From Candidula unifasciata (lineage: Eukaryota; Mollusca; Gastropoda; Stylommatophora; Geomitridae): DNA of 64,000 bases. Shown here piece after piece: positions 32,640-47,200 of the stretch (position 1 is the first letter of the stretch; every line of letters begins with the position of its first letter). The stretch is from NCBI GenBank assembly GCA_905116865.2, contig CAJHNH020004613.1, positions 221,501 through 285,500 of the forward strand, read 5' to 3'. A program made the translations under genes and the position numbers. The notes below the pieces were generated by a model that ran no database searches, was not told where the DNA came from, and saw only the letters and a program-made list of their open reading frames with translations.

Positions 32640-33730
32640 CAAAAATGTCAGATTATTGAAATGTTGATTACAGGTTTAGCACTGGAATGTTAAGAAACTG
32701 AATCAAATGTCGCATTGATTAAATGTTGATCACAGATCTACTATTGGAAAGTAAAGAGAATTTTAAACACTTATTATAGAGCTACTATTGAAATTTAAAA
32801 AGTTAAATAAAAAGGAAGATTGACTGAATTTAGATAATTATAGATACATAACTGGAATGTAAAGAAATTAAATAAAGTGTAAGATTTATTACATTTTAAA
32901 AATAGATCTACTAATGAAATGTAAAGAAATCAAATCAAATGGAAGATTTATTAAATGTAAGTTACAGATCTATTACTGGAATGTAAATAAATTAAATAAA
33001 GTATAGGATTCATTACATTTTGAAAATATATCTACTAATGAAATGTAAAATCAAATGAAATGGAAGATTTATTAAATGTAAGTTACAGATCTATTACTGG
33101 AATGTAAAGAAATTAAATTAAATATCATCATCAATCAGCAGATTCTTTGGCAGGCCTGAAAGTTTCTTTCTCTAGCTAATTCTCCAGCCCTATTTGTTTT
33201 CTTAGCACTGCATCTTCAATGTCCTGTATCCACCTGCCTCTGTCTATGTTTTAAGAAAAACTGTTCCCTCCATGACCTGATAGAAAAACCTCAGCTTGAG
33301 ACAGGATGTTGTTTATAAGCCAAAGCTGAGACAGGTAGAATGCCAATGTTTTTCTTCTTCTTGGTTCATAGCAATCTAATAATTTTTTCTGTAACACTTC
33401 AGTTCAAAATGACAAACTCTTTCGTCAATGATTGAGTGAGAGTCCATGACTCACATCCTTTAAGTTACAATGTGAAAGATACAAGATCTCAAAATGTTAC
33501 TTAAACATGTTTGCAGGTGTTGTGCCATAGGTGCTTCCTGCTCAAATCAAATGAAAGATTAATTAAATGTTGATTACAGATCTACTAATGAAATGTAAAG
33601 AAATAAAATAAAAATGTAAGATTCCTTGTCTGTAGACTACATATCTACAAATGGAATGCAAAGAAATCAAACCAGATCTAACACCCATTAAATGTATGTT
33701 ACATTTCTATTACTGAAATATATATTACAT
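32640..33730. repeat. AT-rich tandem repeat (about 62-bp unit), interrupted by a LINE relic
   Basis: Units with ggaagatttattaaatgtaa, gttacagatctattactg and gaatgtaaagaaat recur through 32640-33120 and resume at 33545-33730. The gap 33122-33545 is a LINE relic, so the insertion split a pre-existing array. Confidence 0.85.
33122..33545 (-). mobile_element. Degenerate LINE relic
   Basis: Resembles 41270-41640 block by block (attccagctcaaaa/acttcagttcaaaa, gagagtccatgactcacatc, aatctcaaaatgtt, ggtgctg.accata). The latter reads as an LINE RT-thumb region on the minus strand. No open frame survives here. Confidence 0.55.
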
Positions 33731-33783
33731 AAATGGAAGTTATTATGGTGCAGCTGCTAGCACATGTGCCCCACCAGCCCAGT

Positions 33784-34226
33784 CTTCTTCTTCTTCTTCA
33801 CTTCCTCTTTTACTGCTGTGGGTGTCGAGGGAGATATAAGGTTCTGTTTCTAGCTCTTCTGGCTGCCTCGACCATAGGCACATCGTGCTGTTGTAGAGTT
33901 TCTCTGATGTTATCCTTCCATCTTGTTCTTGGTCTACCCCAAGCTCTACGTCCTTCTTCTCTTTCCATGTATGCTTTGTATGGTATGGTGTCACAAGGCA
34001 TTCTCTCTAAGTGGGCAAACCATTTCACTTGCTGTCTTTGTATGTAATCCAGAATTGGTTCTGTGCCGACTTGTTCTCTTATGATCTCATTCCTGATCTT
34101 ATCTCTTATGGTCACTCCTACAGCCCTTCTCAAACATCTCATTTCCGTGGTTACTAATTTTCTTTTATGGTTTGTTGTGAGTGACCATGTCTGGCACTGG
34201 TAGCACAGAGTTGGAATAAATATGTG
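33784..34226 (-). pseudogene. RTE-like LINE, 3' end only
   Basis: The minus-strand frame 33810-34142 reads [31 protein letters not shown] and [10 protein letters not shown], ending in LPRHPQQ and a GAA tail. Same family as 22583-23866; truncated at its 5' end near 34226. No clear target-site duplication was found. Confidence 0.88.
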
Positions 34227-34457
34227 ATATGTTTAAATCCTAAATGGGTGAGGATTTAAAAAAAAAGAAAAAGCAAACCTGACCTAGACTTTCTGATCAC
34301 CCAATCTGAAATGGCAACCATAAACTGGCTATGAACTATAGGAGGCTGGTAGGGTTATGAACACATCACTCAGTAAGTACCAAGCCTCTTTCTTATAGTT
34401 GTATAGTATGGTTTTCTAATTTTTTTAACATAAATAAACAGAAGGGGAACCCTTGAA

Positions 34458-34655
34458 GCCATAGAAAGAAGTAGAAAGATAGAAGGACACACTAGACAAC
34501 ATAAAAATTGAAAGCTATAGTTACCGTGCCGGGAATCGAACCTGTCACCTCCAGAAGGCGTGTGCGCATCACTATGAAGACAAGCCATAGCTTGCGACTT
34601 TTATGTTGTCTTGTGTTTCCTACCTTTCTACCTTTCTACTTCTTTCTATGAGTGC
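34458..34655. repeat. Inverted repeat enclosing a tRNA-like promoter
   Basis: The left arm 34458-34510 (catagaaagaagtagaaaga...acaacataaaa) and right arm 34597-34655 (ttttatgttgtct...cttctttctatg) are reverse complements over about 50 bp. Between them the minus strand carries an A-box-like stretch and a canonical B box GGTTCGATTCCC (about 34530-34541). It could be two SINEs back to back or a foldback element. Confidence 0.8.
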
Positions 34656-34695
34656 TGATCAGTACATTGTCTTTATGTCAATTATAATTTTTTTA

Positions 34696-35085
34696 GGGGG
34701 CTGAGTGGTCTCGAGGTATGGCATCGGTCTCGAGTGCTGGAGGTCCCAGGTACAAACCCCCGTGAAGGCTGGGATTTTTTTCAAGTGGATTTCTAGTAAT
34801 TTCCCCTGGTCTCTAGGTATCAAGACTGGACGCCCATGTGTATCGTTGTACAAGTAAAAAAGTACCTTGGCAGTTGGAAATGGAAAAAGAGTAGCCTAAC
34901 GGTGCTGCCCGGCAAAATTTGGAGTTAAAAATCTACCCAAAGTATTTCAGGATCCTTGCCGGTGCAACAGAGTTCGTGCTTTGCGCTGAGATTCATCAGA
35001 CTCAGGCTTGAGTTAAAAGTAGAATGGAACAATTATGGGTTACACCCGTGTGCCATGATGTTGATCCGTTGAATAAACATAAACA
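34696..35085 (+). mobile_element. tRNA-derived SINE, family S
   Basis: Head ctgagtggtctcgaggtatgg, B-box-like ggtacaaaccc, body taacggtgctgcccgg and acccaaagtatttcaggatc, end gtgtgccatgatgttgatcc. More diverged than the copies in the 8-kb blocks. Confidence 0.82.
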
Positions 35086-36519
35086 GTTTTCTAATTTATT
35101 AGCCATTTCTAGGCAGTCGTTGTTAGTCACTGTCTGTCACCGATTGCGATTCAGAAACCATGTCTTTAATTAATAAACACACACATATGTGTGTGTGCAT
35201 GTATGTATCATAATTAAATATAAACCTTTAAAAAATGAAAGACCATACAAATCTCACAGAAAGTCTTCAACAGGCACATGGTAAATGTTAAATATAGAAG
35301 TATTTGCGCTGACGATAGCTTTTGAGTATTTACACAATAATTTCCTGTTCAATGCTTCTGGTCTAGGTAACTGATAAAACGATGATAGGCCAGTATTTGT
35401 GGCATGCACCTTTCATAAAATGTTCTGGGTTTTCTCCCTGTTCTGCACTTTCAGTCCAGAGAGCAGTTGCTTTAACTTATTCTTTCTAAAGCAGGTGATA
35501 CTTGAAACCCATCATTTGTGCATCCAACATGGTTCTTCTTGTCATATTCATCTTATCATTCAACAGCTGCAAACATCGGCAGAAAGCAGTAGTTATCTGT
35601 CCGCCTCTGGACTTCGGTCTTGATCCAAAGCTTCAGTTTTGCATGCATTTATTTGACAGGTTTGTGTGCAGACTGTTGGTTCCTTACCGCTTATGCAGAT
35701 GCACTCCAGCTTTGAAGGAAACACCCCTAATTAGTCACCTTTCAGGTCCTGCTTGTTAATGGGGCAGTGTGCCTATTCTTGTTCCCCCCCAAACGGGACC
35801 CCAGAACACAAATTTATTCAAACATTAACTCTAGCAAACATAAAAAGTTTAAATAATCATTACAACAGAGTGGGTTATTCTAGCAAATGGATGAAACAGA
35901 AAGTGCTAGTTATTTAGTCAGTTGACAGATCATCCTCATTGGACACTGAACCATTCACTCCTCAACTGAACAGATCCCCTACTCAGTAAATCTCACAGCA
36001 TGCAGCAGCCAATAACACAAGTTCTGTGTTGGTTTATTATTTTTCTTTGGCTTCCTGCATAAAGCTCTTCTCTGACCACACCACACCCCTTTCAAACTGC
36101 AGTTAGATCAGAGTTGCAGATGCAGTTATAATTTGGTTCTCGCAAAGATCTTATTTCTTTCATTCTCTTACAGACTCAGTTCTAAGAGCTTGGCCCATGG
36201 CTTGTCCACAATTCAGTAGATACAAAAAGTGGTATGTAAAGCAAAGCATACAAAGAAATACTAATGAACGCTCTGTGAGAGTTTAATCATGGGTGGGGAA
36301 AATGTTCTTTTTGTATAACTGGCTACATGTGAGCTCAAAACCAATGCATTTTCCTGATTAGGAAAGGGGGAAGCAAATCATTTATGTTACTCTACCTTTG
36401 TTATATGATGTTCATTGCCATTCTAGGAATGTACCGACAATACAAGCTTACTACTGTTACAATATTCATAGCATATAATAATTTTTTTTTAAATCATAAA
36501 AAGAAATACGTATAGTAGT
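35086..36519. other. Region 3' of FUC-B; includes a family C copy
   Basis: 35430-35815 is a family C repeat (caacagctgcaaacatcggcagaaagc, ctctggacttcggtcttg, cctaattagtcacc). The remaining sequence, including the first 700 bp beyond the FUC-B stop codon, shows no recognisable gene. No AATAAA is evident immediately 3' of the stop on the minus strand. Confidence 0.5.
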
Positions 36520-39500
36520 TCAATTGCTTATCCCAGTCAGCTTAAAAACCCAGGCCCATTTGCATGGCAGTTGATTGAAAGGGATAGCTGGGATCTGAAT
36601 CTGCAGGCCAGAGTTTGGCAGAGGGGACCATTTGAAGGGGGTGTTGTATCCGAGCATGGTGACCGTTGTGTTGGCTGTTGTCACGGGACTGGCCAGTGTC
36701 AGGTTGGAGGATTCTGGCCAGGAGAGAACAATGGCATAGACATTGATCACAGTTCCATTGTCTGCTCTTGTGCTTGTGTACCTGAAGATGTAAATGTTTT
36801 TAGTCTATAACAATGTATCATCATTATCAAGTGCCTTGCCAACTGGCATGGGCGATCATGCCTCTCCACAATCTGTGATGTTCAACAGCATGTATCATTT
36901 CATATGATGATATGGCAAAAGGCTATTAAGAATCTTCTCATGTTGTCTTCCTCTGTCTCTTTTTTTCGCCCCACAGATCTTTCCAGTGATCTGAACCTGT
37001 TTCAATATCCTTCTTCTCATAATATGACAAAAAATTATTACTGTATCTTTCTGGTGTTTGTGCTAAGTTGTCTTCGAGCCCTCGCCTCTTTCCAAACATC
37101 CATGGGATTCCAAATTTCTTCTGTAAAATCAACTTTCTGAGCCCTACAGAAATTGCTTGGCTTGTTTATTAACTGTCCAGGATTCACAGCAATATGTTAA
37201 AACACGTTCAGTATAGCATGCCAGACATAAACCATTTTTTTAATGCGGCTAATAAATACGGACATAAAAAATATGGCTAAAATAGACAATTAAAATAAAA
37301 AGTAGAGGCCCCTTTTCTATATCTTTGATGTATATGTGGCATATGGTGTTAATTCTATGTTTTACAGACTGACCGTCTCTTGATGGGTGATGTGGTCAAT
37401 ACCATGCCAGACACTTTTACTTCCCACAAGATTTACTGGTAACCACTGTAGGATGGATCTACCATAAACCTCAGGACAATTTTAAAAGACTGAAGGTGGA
37501 TCTGAACCTATGACCGACCAAGTCCACAAGTGTGCTAGGCACTGCCCTATGACTGCTTGCAAGAGGGGTAATAGAAAGATTCATTTACAATATCACATCA
37601 TCCTCAGAAACTCTCACTTTTCAAGGTTTGCACCGCAAGGAGGCTAGTGTGTGGCCCAGTGTAAAGGTGCAACAAGCAGTCATTACTTGTGTATGTTAAG
37701 GTTAGTTGCGTATCCTTTACAGGGCTTTGCAGAACCAACCCCAACAGCCCATGGCTGTATGGTTTTTCTAAGCAAATTTACATCTAGTAGTTTGCAATAC
37801 TTGTGTATGCACAATGTTGTTAATGTCATCAATCCATATTTTGGGTGTCTTCTAGCTTTTATATCCAATTTTTTTAACAAGATGGCCAAAACTTTTGATC
37901 CAGAAAATATAACTTCCAGTAGAAAAGCAAGCAGTGTATTTACATACAGAATTTTACTGTGTTAACTTAATGTTTTTATCAATGTAACATTAGCAAAATG
38001 AGAAACCTCACCAAACATCACGACTGACACCATCGTTCTGGTGTGTCCAGGGCTTTGTGGCATAGACTCCTTCACCATTCACAGACAGCCACTGTCCCAT
38101 TTGTTTTAAACGCTCCTGAAACGCTGGTATTATGGTTCCCTCCTTGGTAGGGCCAACATTGATCAGCAAGTTTCCTCCGCAGCTAAATATAAAACAAACA
38201 CATGTTTTATTGTCTGAAGTAACAGAAATAGCCTGAATCCAATACAGTCAAAGTAAATTAAAGGTCCCTTTATTCACCAGTGGCGCATCGGGCATACGAG
38301 GTGAGACTCAAATATGTATAGACCAATTGGCCCTGATGGGTGATGTAGTCAACATCATGCTAGCTGCCTTTACTTCTCAGGACTTTACCTGGTACCCATT
38401 TCAAGTTGGGTCAACATGCCAGCCAAAGTCATGTTTGGAAAGAAAAAAAACCCAGCTCCCCGCAGATTTGAACCCATGACGTTCGGAACTGCAAGCAGGC
38501 ATCTAGCTGCTACACCATGGTGGCTTCCACATACAGTCATTTATTCTTCTTCTTCAGCATTCCGAACCCTTGAGGTTCATTGCTGCAGATATCATCTACC
38601 TCCATTCATCTCTCTGGTTGACCTTGTCTTTCTGGTTGGTGACAATGAGTGTTTGTAGATCTCTCTTTCTCTCTATTGTCTTCTTGATCTGTCTACAACC
38701 ATTCAGCTCCCTTGTGCAAAGTTTGTACCTCTCTGTTAACTGACATTCTCTTAATACGCCTCAGCCATTTCAGTCTGTTAGCCCTCATGGTGGTAGTGAT
38801 CAATAATGTTTTAAACAGATTATGAATTTTTGTGTTGCTTCTCACTCTCCATTCTCCGCTGCTTGCATCTTTGATTGGGTCCAAAAATTCACCATTTAAC
38901 TGTTTTTGAAAATTTACAAAAAGGCTTAATCTCTTTTAAGTTTGAGGAAGGTTCTTCTTCTAACTCAAGTCTGAGTCCGAAGAAGCTCAGAACAGTGCAC
39001 AGGCTCTGTAGCACCGGCGAGGATCCTAAAATACTTTGGGTAGATTTTTAACTCCAAATTTTGCCCGCTCAGTGCCTTTAGGCTACTTTTTTCAATTTCC
39101 AACTGCCAAGGGATTTTTGAATGAAGATCTTAGTAAGATCAACGAATTACTCTTTGCAGATGACCAGGCCTTGATAGCAGATACAGCCATGAAATTGCAA
39201 CAACATCTAACATCCATGAATGAAGAATGCAAAACAAATAATATGAGAATCAACAATGAAAAGACAGAAGTAATGTCAATAGGAAAAAAGAAGACAGATC
39301 TAAACATAGCAATAGAATACAAAGGCATTAAACAGGCATCTGAGTTTTAATATCTGGGAACTACATTTACCGAAGATGGGAAATTGGATAAAGAAATTGA
39401 CATCAGATGCAGTAAAGCAAACCAAGTATTGGGACAGCTAGCCCCCCTCTTACAGCATAAGACAATCCCAATCAGCACAAAGAGACATCTTATTCAAAGC

Positions 39501-42500
39501 ATATTTATTCCAACTCTGTGCTACCAGTGCCAAACATGGTCACTCACAACAAACCATAAAAGAAAATTAGTAACCACGGAAATGAGATGTCTGAGAAGGG
39601 CTGTAGGAGTGACCATAAGAGATAAGATCAGGAATGAGATCATAAGAGAACAAGTCGGCACAGAACCAATTCTGGATTACATACAAAGACAGCAAGTGAA
39701 ATGGTTTGCCCACTTAGAGAGAATGCCTTGTGACACCATACCATACAAAGCATACATGGCAAGAGAAGAAGGACGTAGAGCACGGGGTAGACCAAGAACA
39801 AGATGGAAGGATATCATCAGAGAAACTCTACAACTGCACGATGTGCCTATGGTCGAGGCAGCCAGAAGAGCTAGAAACAGAACCTTATATCTCCCTCGAC
39901 ACCCACAGCGGTAAAAGAGGAAGTGAAGAAGAAGAAGAAGAAGGGGATTTTTTATGTGCGCAACAATGCACATGGGCGTCCGATCTCACTACCCAGAGAT
40001 CAGAGAAAATTACTAAAGTCCAAGTCCACGTGAAAAAAGTCCCAGCCCTTACCGGAGATTGAACCCAGAACCCCTAGCACTCAAGGTGGACACCATGCCT
40101 AGAGACCACACAGCCCCCCCCCCCCCCCTCCCTCCATGCTCCAAGTTTCAGAGCCATGTAAAACAACTGGCTTAAACAGCATAACTGTAGCAAACTACAA
40201 AACATAATCCTCATCTTATTGTGCTTCCTGTGTGAGGTCCTTGGTCACATTTAACGGAAACCTAAATAAACTCAGTGCCCCCCCCCCCCCACAAGTATGT
40301 AGTTCAAGGTCAGCTTAGTCAGGATTAACATAAAAGAAGAATTTGATTAGGAAAAATAAAAGAAATGTTTAATAAATAAAGAGTAACTTATGAACGAACA
40401 GTGCATTCCCTGGTTCTGAAGGAGTTCATTTAGAATGAGTCATTTAAAATGAAGGAGATCAAAACAATAAATCCTCACCTGACAACTTGTGCGATAAGTG
40501 TAGTAACTTCCTCCATTGTGTTAAGATCTTCAATGTTAATATTTCGTCTGTAAGCCCAAGCATATTTGTCCATTGTAGTAGCATCCTCAAACTTACGTTT
40601 CTGCAATTTTTCTTAAAATAAAAAAAAATGTATGTAAACGGAAACTAGCTTACATCACAAAATACAACCAATATCGCAATCAGGAAAGACAACCAATATT
40701 GCAATCAGGAAAGACAACCAATATCGCAAAGACAACCAATATCACAATCAGGAAAGACAAACAATATCACAATCAGGAAAGACAACCAATATTGCAATCA
40801 GGAAAGACAACCAATATTGCAACTAGACAATCTATTCTTATTTAAACTACAAACTTTAATACAACAAAAAACAATCAGTATAGCAGCTACAAGCTTTATT
40901 ATGATATGAAATATTAGAGCCATTCAGCTTCATGCAGCAGGTCCTTCGCAGAACTTCGCTCTCATCACACTGAAAGAAACTCAGTCTCTCACCAGCTCTC
41001 CTGCATTGTGTACTTTCATATCCAAGTTGTCACTTAAATCCAATGCCTTTAACAGTCTCCGTCCCCATGTGGGACGAATTTTTCTTTATTTTGAAGCCCC
41101 ATCCTGGTTGTTGCTGGGAGCTTTAATATAACCAAACAGTTGAACAAGGTTTCTGTGACCTCTCCACTTGTGATCCTCATCCGAATGGTGGCACATTGTG
41201 TCATCAGGTGTTTATCACTCAGTGTGATTTTCTCATGGGGTAAAAAAGTTAGTCAGTCACCCAATGCCCATCTTCATTATGGCTGACCTCTGTTCCTGTT
41301 TCATGGTACCATGTTTTCTGCTATTATTCTTTCCAATATGCTGTGGCACTTAATATGGCCTAAATATTTCAGTTTTAAAGACAAGATTCTGTTTACCAGC
41401 CAATCTTCCTGGATGTTCAGATCTTTTAGGATGTCAGCATTTCTTTTCTTTTTGGTCCATGGTATCCGGAAAAACCTTCTATAGCATTCCAGCTCAAAAG
41501 AATGTATTTTATTCCGTAATGACTGTGAGATAGTTCATGACTCACATCTGTCTGTTGCTACAGGGAAGATGAATAATCTCAAAATGTTGATTTTGATTTC
41601 CTTGCTGGTGCTGAACCATAGATTTTTAATACAGTAACAAACTGTAAAATCATACAACCGAATCAATATTGCAACTCGAGAATTTTATATGATAAAAATT
41701 AAAAATAAACTACACATTTATCATTTTGTTCAAATGCATATAAAAACTATCGTATACTGTTTTAAAAAAAAACGCATAGTTAGCCGATGGCCCATTTTTA
41801 TTAGTTTGTAAATAAAATATTGTACTTGGGTATGTAAAAAGTAGACTCAAATGTTGTTTACCATGTCTAGTGGACATGTGGGCTTGAACTGCATGAGTTT
41901 TTGTAACCATTACAACGCAGTGGTCAGTTGTGTTTAAGACCATTTTTGTGAGCATAGCTCATGATGCGTGCCTGAAAAAGCAACTCAATTTGGGGCTAAC
42001 ACTATTCACTGCCTGCGCAATTGAAACCCCAGAAAGGGATAACGATACACCAAAACATTCAGTTCATTTTCAAACAGTCACGAATGGCGCCTCTTATGGA
42101 TAAATTTAAGGAATATTGCTACTGGCCAATTGCAGGCAGGAGAAAGTCAAAGTCAGGTTGCCAGGCATCTATACGTGCATGAGAGTACAATCAGTCGACT
42201 TTGTCACCGGTTTCTAGCCATTGGTTGAGCTGAAAACCGACATCAAGGTGGATGACCCAGAGTGACAACAGCAGCAGAGAATCACTTTATTTGGTTTTGT
42301 CACCTCAGAAAAAGGTTTACAACAGCTTCCTCAACTGCGCAGGTATATCCTGCAGGACGTCAAGTGTCTGATCAAACTGTTCGGAACTGACTGCTCGACG
42401 TTGGACTTTGGGCATGACGGCCAAACCAAGGATCTGTCCTTATGCATCCCCACTGCCAAAATTGACCTCTTTGGGTAAACCAACATCATCCCAAGCAGGT

Positions 42501-44141
42501 GACAATCAATGGAGATGTATCTGGTTCAGTGACAAATCTTTCTTCTTGTTGCAGCTTCATGGTAGACGGCGTAGGGTATACAGTAGGTGAAATAAAGATT
42601 TAGCCCAAAATTGTGCTAATGAAGCTCTGCTGCATGGTGCTGAATGTGTAATAGTGTGGGGAATGATCAGCTACAATGGAAGGAGTCAATTGATGCACAC
42701 AAGGAAGCTTAAATGCGCAATGATACGTCAGTGAAATTCTTTGACCATTTTGGGATGCCAACATATATCTTTTTCAACAGGACAATGCCAGACCCCAATC
42801 TGCACAGCTGGCCACGCAGTTCCTGGCTGCCAATAACATTCAAACCCTTCCCTGGTGATCCCTGTCTGCAGACATGAGTCCGATTGAGCACTTTTGGGAT
42901 GAGCTGAAAAGACATATATAGGCTGAGACATTTCTCCGGCCAATGGTGGTGATCTGTTCCAGAGTAGGCAGCCCTCCCACAAACCCACATCAGATATCTG
43001 ATCGCATCCATGCCCAGGAGATGCTAGTCACTGATCCACGCTAGAGGAGGCCACACACCATAATAACAGGAAAGACCTACGCCTAAAAATTATCATGACC
43101 TAGATGCCAACAAAAAAAAAGTGTCAATTGACTGGTGGAACCCTAAGATATTCTTGTGTAAAATTTGAATATTTTAATTTGTTGCGTTACAAAGATGCAG
43201 AATGTCAAAATTGTGAGTATGTATGCTCCTTTTAGTAGCTATGCATTTTGTTGGTTTTTTTTTTTAATGGTATAAATTACTAATTATAAGACACACTTCA
43301 ATTGCAACAAAATAGGGTCTAAAAACAGACAGTGTCTTCTACACTGGTAGTAGATTTATACTAAATGATTGATTAGAAAACATGCCATACAGGGCCTCAT
43401 TTGGAAATGCCGGATCAGGGGCGACATAAAATGGAAAAAACCATGATAAATTTACATGATTTTTCCCATTTTAATAATCTGTGCACTTGTCTAACCACTT
43501 GTACAATAGAAATTCCTGTGCTGACTAAGATTCAACCACTTGATGTCAGCATTAACAAACCCTTCAAAGTTGCCATGAGAGACTAATGGAATCAATGAAT
43601 GAAGTCTTTTGGGGACAATCTTACACCAGCAGGTAGTGTGAAGAAACAAAGTATAGGAAAAGTTTGTACCTGGATGAAAAGATCCTGGGATAATGAGAAG
43701 ATGGAGACAGTTGTCAAGTCATTCAAGAAGTATGGCATTTTAAATAGCACAGATCGGACTGATGAAGAGGCAATGCATGAAGACAGTGATTCATCATCAG
43801 ACGAGGACAAGGACAAGCTAAAGAACTATCATATGCAACTATCATATGGATGATCATTTTATTCTCCAAATTTCCAGTCCTAAAAAAGTCAAAGTACATC
43901 TTATACATGAGATTGTCTCATACTGGAGGAAATACGGTAATAGGAGTCTAATTATTATTACCAAATGCCTTCCTAACTGCTAAAGGCAACGATGCTTCTC
44001 CACATTCTGCAATCTTCAATCGAAGGGGTGACTGGTTGGTCATGCAACTGAGTAAACCTGTTCCTACAGCAAGGCACTATTGTCATTTGGAGGTGACATG
44101 TTTGTTTTCTATGAGTGCTGATCAACACACATCTACTTGTT

Positions 44142-44235
<94 letters not shown>

Positions 44236-47200
44236 CATACAAGGAAATCAATATGGAAACTACAAGTTAGAAACTACAAGCTCTAATACCATAAAAGGCA
44301 ACCATATTTTGATTAGAAACTGAGCACTTATGGGAGTGTCCCGAGTGCTGTGATGTTAATTAATATTAATTCAACATTCGATAAGAAACTCAAATGTTAT
44401 AAAACACAACCAATAACACCACTAGACACTCAAGCTGGGGGACAAATAATAACTGGCTGCTTTGTTAACATATCAAATGTCAACAACTTTTAGTGAGTTA
44501 TAGTCATTAATACTAAGGAACGATGATATCAGGAGGAGAGTCAGCACAGAGCCAATACCAAACTTTATAGGTAGACAACAAATCAAATGGTTTGGCCATG
44601 TAACAAGATTAGCATCAGACAGGGCACCAGAGAGAAAAATGTCGTACAGACACAAAGGTAACATAGCCAGAGGTCGATCATGCAGAAGATGGACCACAGA
44701 AATATCAGAGACATTGACAAGTACTTTATAGGAAGTGAACCAAAGGGCACATTCCAGAGATCTCTTCCTGCCCTGATGCCATAAGGTATTCCGGGAGCAG
44801 AGTAAAGAAGAAGAAGAAGAAGAAGAAGAAGAAGATAGCCATCAAGTCCATTCCTGACCAAGTATTTTTTTTTTTAAACAGAAAGATCTCCATGGGAAGG
44901 TGGGTCCGAAGCCTTTAGGGTATAAAGAACAGACCCACTTTCCTACTAACAAGCATGTCATAAAAGTATACTAATTATAGGCATTTCCTTCAAAGTCAGA
45001 GTGCAACTGCCTGAAAGGGAGGAACCAACAGCATGCATACAAATAAGCCCTATCTGTCAAATGGATGTATACACAAAACTCAAAAGTGAAAGCTAAGAAA
45101 AGAAAAAAGGGGGTTGGGGGGGAGGGGGGGAGAATCTAATCTCAAGATACAATGAAACAATAAATACACTTACTTGGATTGTAATGATCTGAACAGGAAA
45201 GGTAGCCTCCATGCTTGCACTCTGCATCTGAGCCCCATCTGTCGTTAACCACAATACGGTCTTTCACTGGACTGGAATTAGACAGGTAAAATGAGATACG
45301 TAGGATATATTCAGGGAATTAGTTCCTTTTAAGGGTATTTGGATACTGCATAGTAACCATCTATGAGAAAGAGTGAGTGGGGTCTTATGGACTGATACAA
45401 CTATGAAATGTTCAGGTAATAAATGATATTACTAAAGAACCTACACAAATTGTACCCAAATGTGTAAATAAGGAATCTTTAAAAACTTATTCCAGGGAAT
45501 TTTCAGGAATTAAAATAGTTCAGGAATCAACAGAAATTAGTACAACTTGGGAGTATGCTAAAATCAATACAATCTAGGAATCTGCTGAGCTTAGTACAAC
45601 TCAGGGGTCTTCATAAATTAGTATAACTTGAGAATCTAAAGGAAGTGACAGAGAAGAAATCTTCAGGATTCATCATGGGGGTCTTCAGAAACAGGTTAAT
45701 CTTTGGGATCTTCATCAACACTGCCTTTATTTATGTCATATATTTTTCCAAAAATAGAAACACACATAAATTGTAATTTTGTATTTTTATCACAATAAAT
45801 TCTTGTTTTTCTTGACAATGTTCCATTTTTATCCATTAATCTTTTTACTAAAAAGTTTCTTTTTCTTCTTCTTCTTTCATTTGCTTGAATTAAATTATCT
45901 ATATCTTCACAGCCACATGTACACAAAATTTAAAATCAGCGAATCAGCCATGTGCACATGTGGACTGGCACCTGAGACAACAGATCATGACCTCCAAGAC
46001 CATCCCAAACACAACATAACAAGGCAAAACGTTTGGCCAAGAGAAACACCGGTGCAAGTCAAACTTTATGGGTCGCTGAATGAATTACAAAAGACAGTGA
46101 AGTTCATACTAGGGACAAAATTGCAGATATAATCTATTTCAAGCGAACAAAAAAAGAAGAAGAAGAAGTATAAATATTGTATTTATAATTTGTCTTTTTG
46201 TCTCTACTAGGATAGCTTGGTGTTTTAAAATTGAAGCAAGTTGGTACGTGACATCTTTGGCTTGTTGGATTCTAGTTTCTATCTCTACTTATTCTCATGA
46301 CTTATGTTTTTTTCAATATTGATCTTCATGTGATGTTTAAGGCAACTGTTGTGTAGTTGGTTTATGTGGTCCTGCAGCTGTTTACTTTCACTGTGGAATA
46401 TGCACAGATCATAGGCAAAGAGCAGCTCATTGATTTATGAGTGAAACATTTATCTGTAATTTATTTATGTAAGGAATAACTAGCAGTTTGTATGACCCTG
46501 TTTACAGTTTAACTGTGTATGGATTGAATACACAAGCAGTTCACATGTCCTTTTCCAAATTTTAATTTAACAGAGATTCCTGAAATGTGTGAAGTATTCA
46601 TCATCATCATATTTTTTTTGCAGAACATCTCTGTCATCATGGTACGACAGAAAGTCATTTAGCCTCGTATCAGCTTTCTTGTCCAGGGTTGTCAGGCATT
46701 AGTCGAGGTTCCACCATCACTGCGGATGAGTTTCCCCATAACTGCTCCACACTTGTGTCACTGGAAATCACACCAAAAAATGTGTTTCCTTGTCCCATTA
46801 AAAAAACAACTTGTCAGTCCCAGCAAAATCCTGAAAACTGTACATGCAAAATTGATGGTCTCACAACAGAACTGCAGATCACTGATGGCGCACATGGTCA
46901 GTCATGAAAGCTGTCACTGCCCAGGTGGTCCCTGATTTTCTGCATCCACTGTTGTGCTGGTCAACCTCTGCCTCATCTTCCAGGAACCATACCCTTTATT
47001 TCTGTTCTCTCCAAACTATTATTGTATTTAATATGGCTGAAGCATTTCAGTTTATAAGCTAGCCCCCACCCCCAATATTCAAACTTCCATGCTGAGTTTC
47101 TTGGAACACATAATATGGTAGTTTCCCCTTGCTTTCCACATCCACATGTCTTTAGACTGATGAGCTCTGCCTGAACCCATTGGCACAATGTGGAATGTCA

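Noticed and set aside
45696..45926. 76-codon minus-strand frame with a basic RRRRKRN segment
   Set aside because: No motif or homology recognised; it lies among LINE debris in intron 4 of FUC-B.
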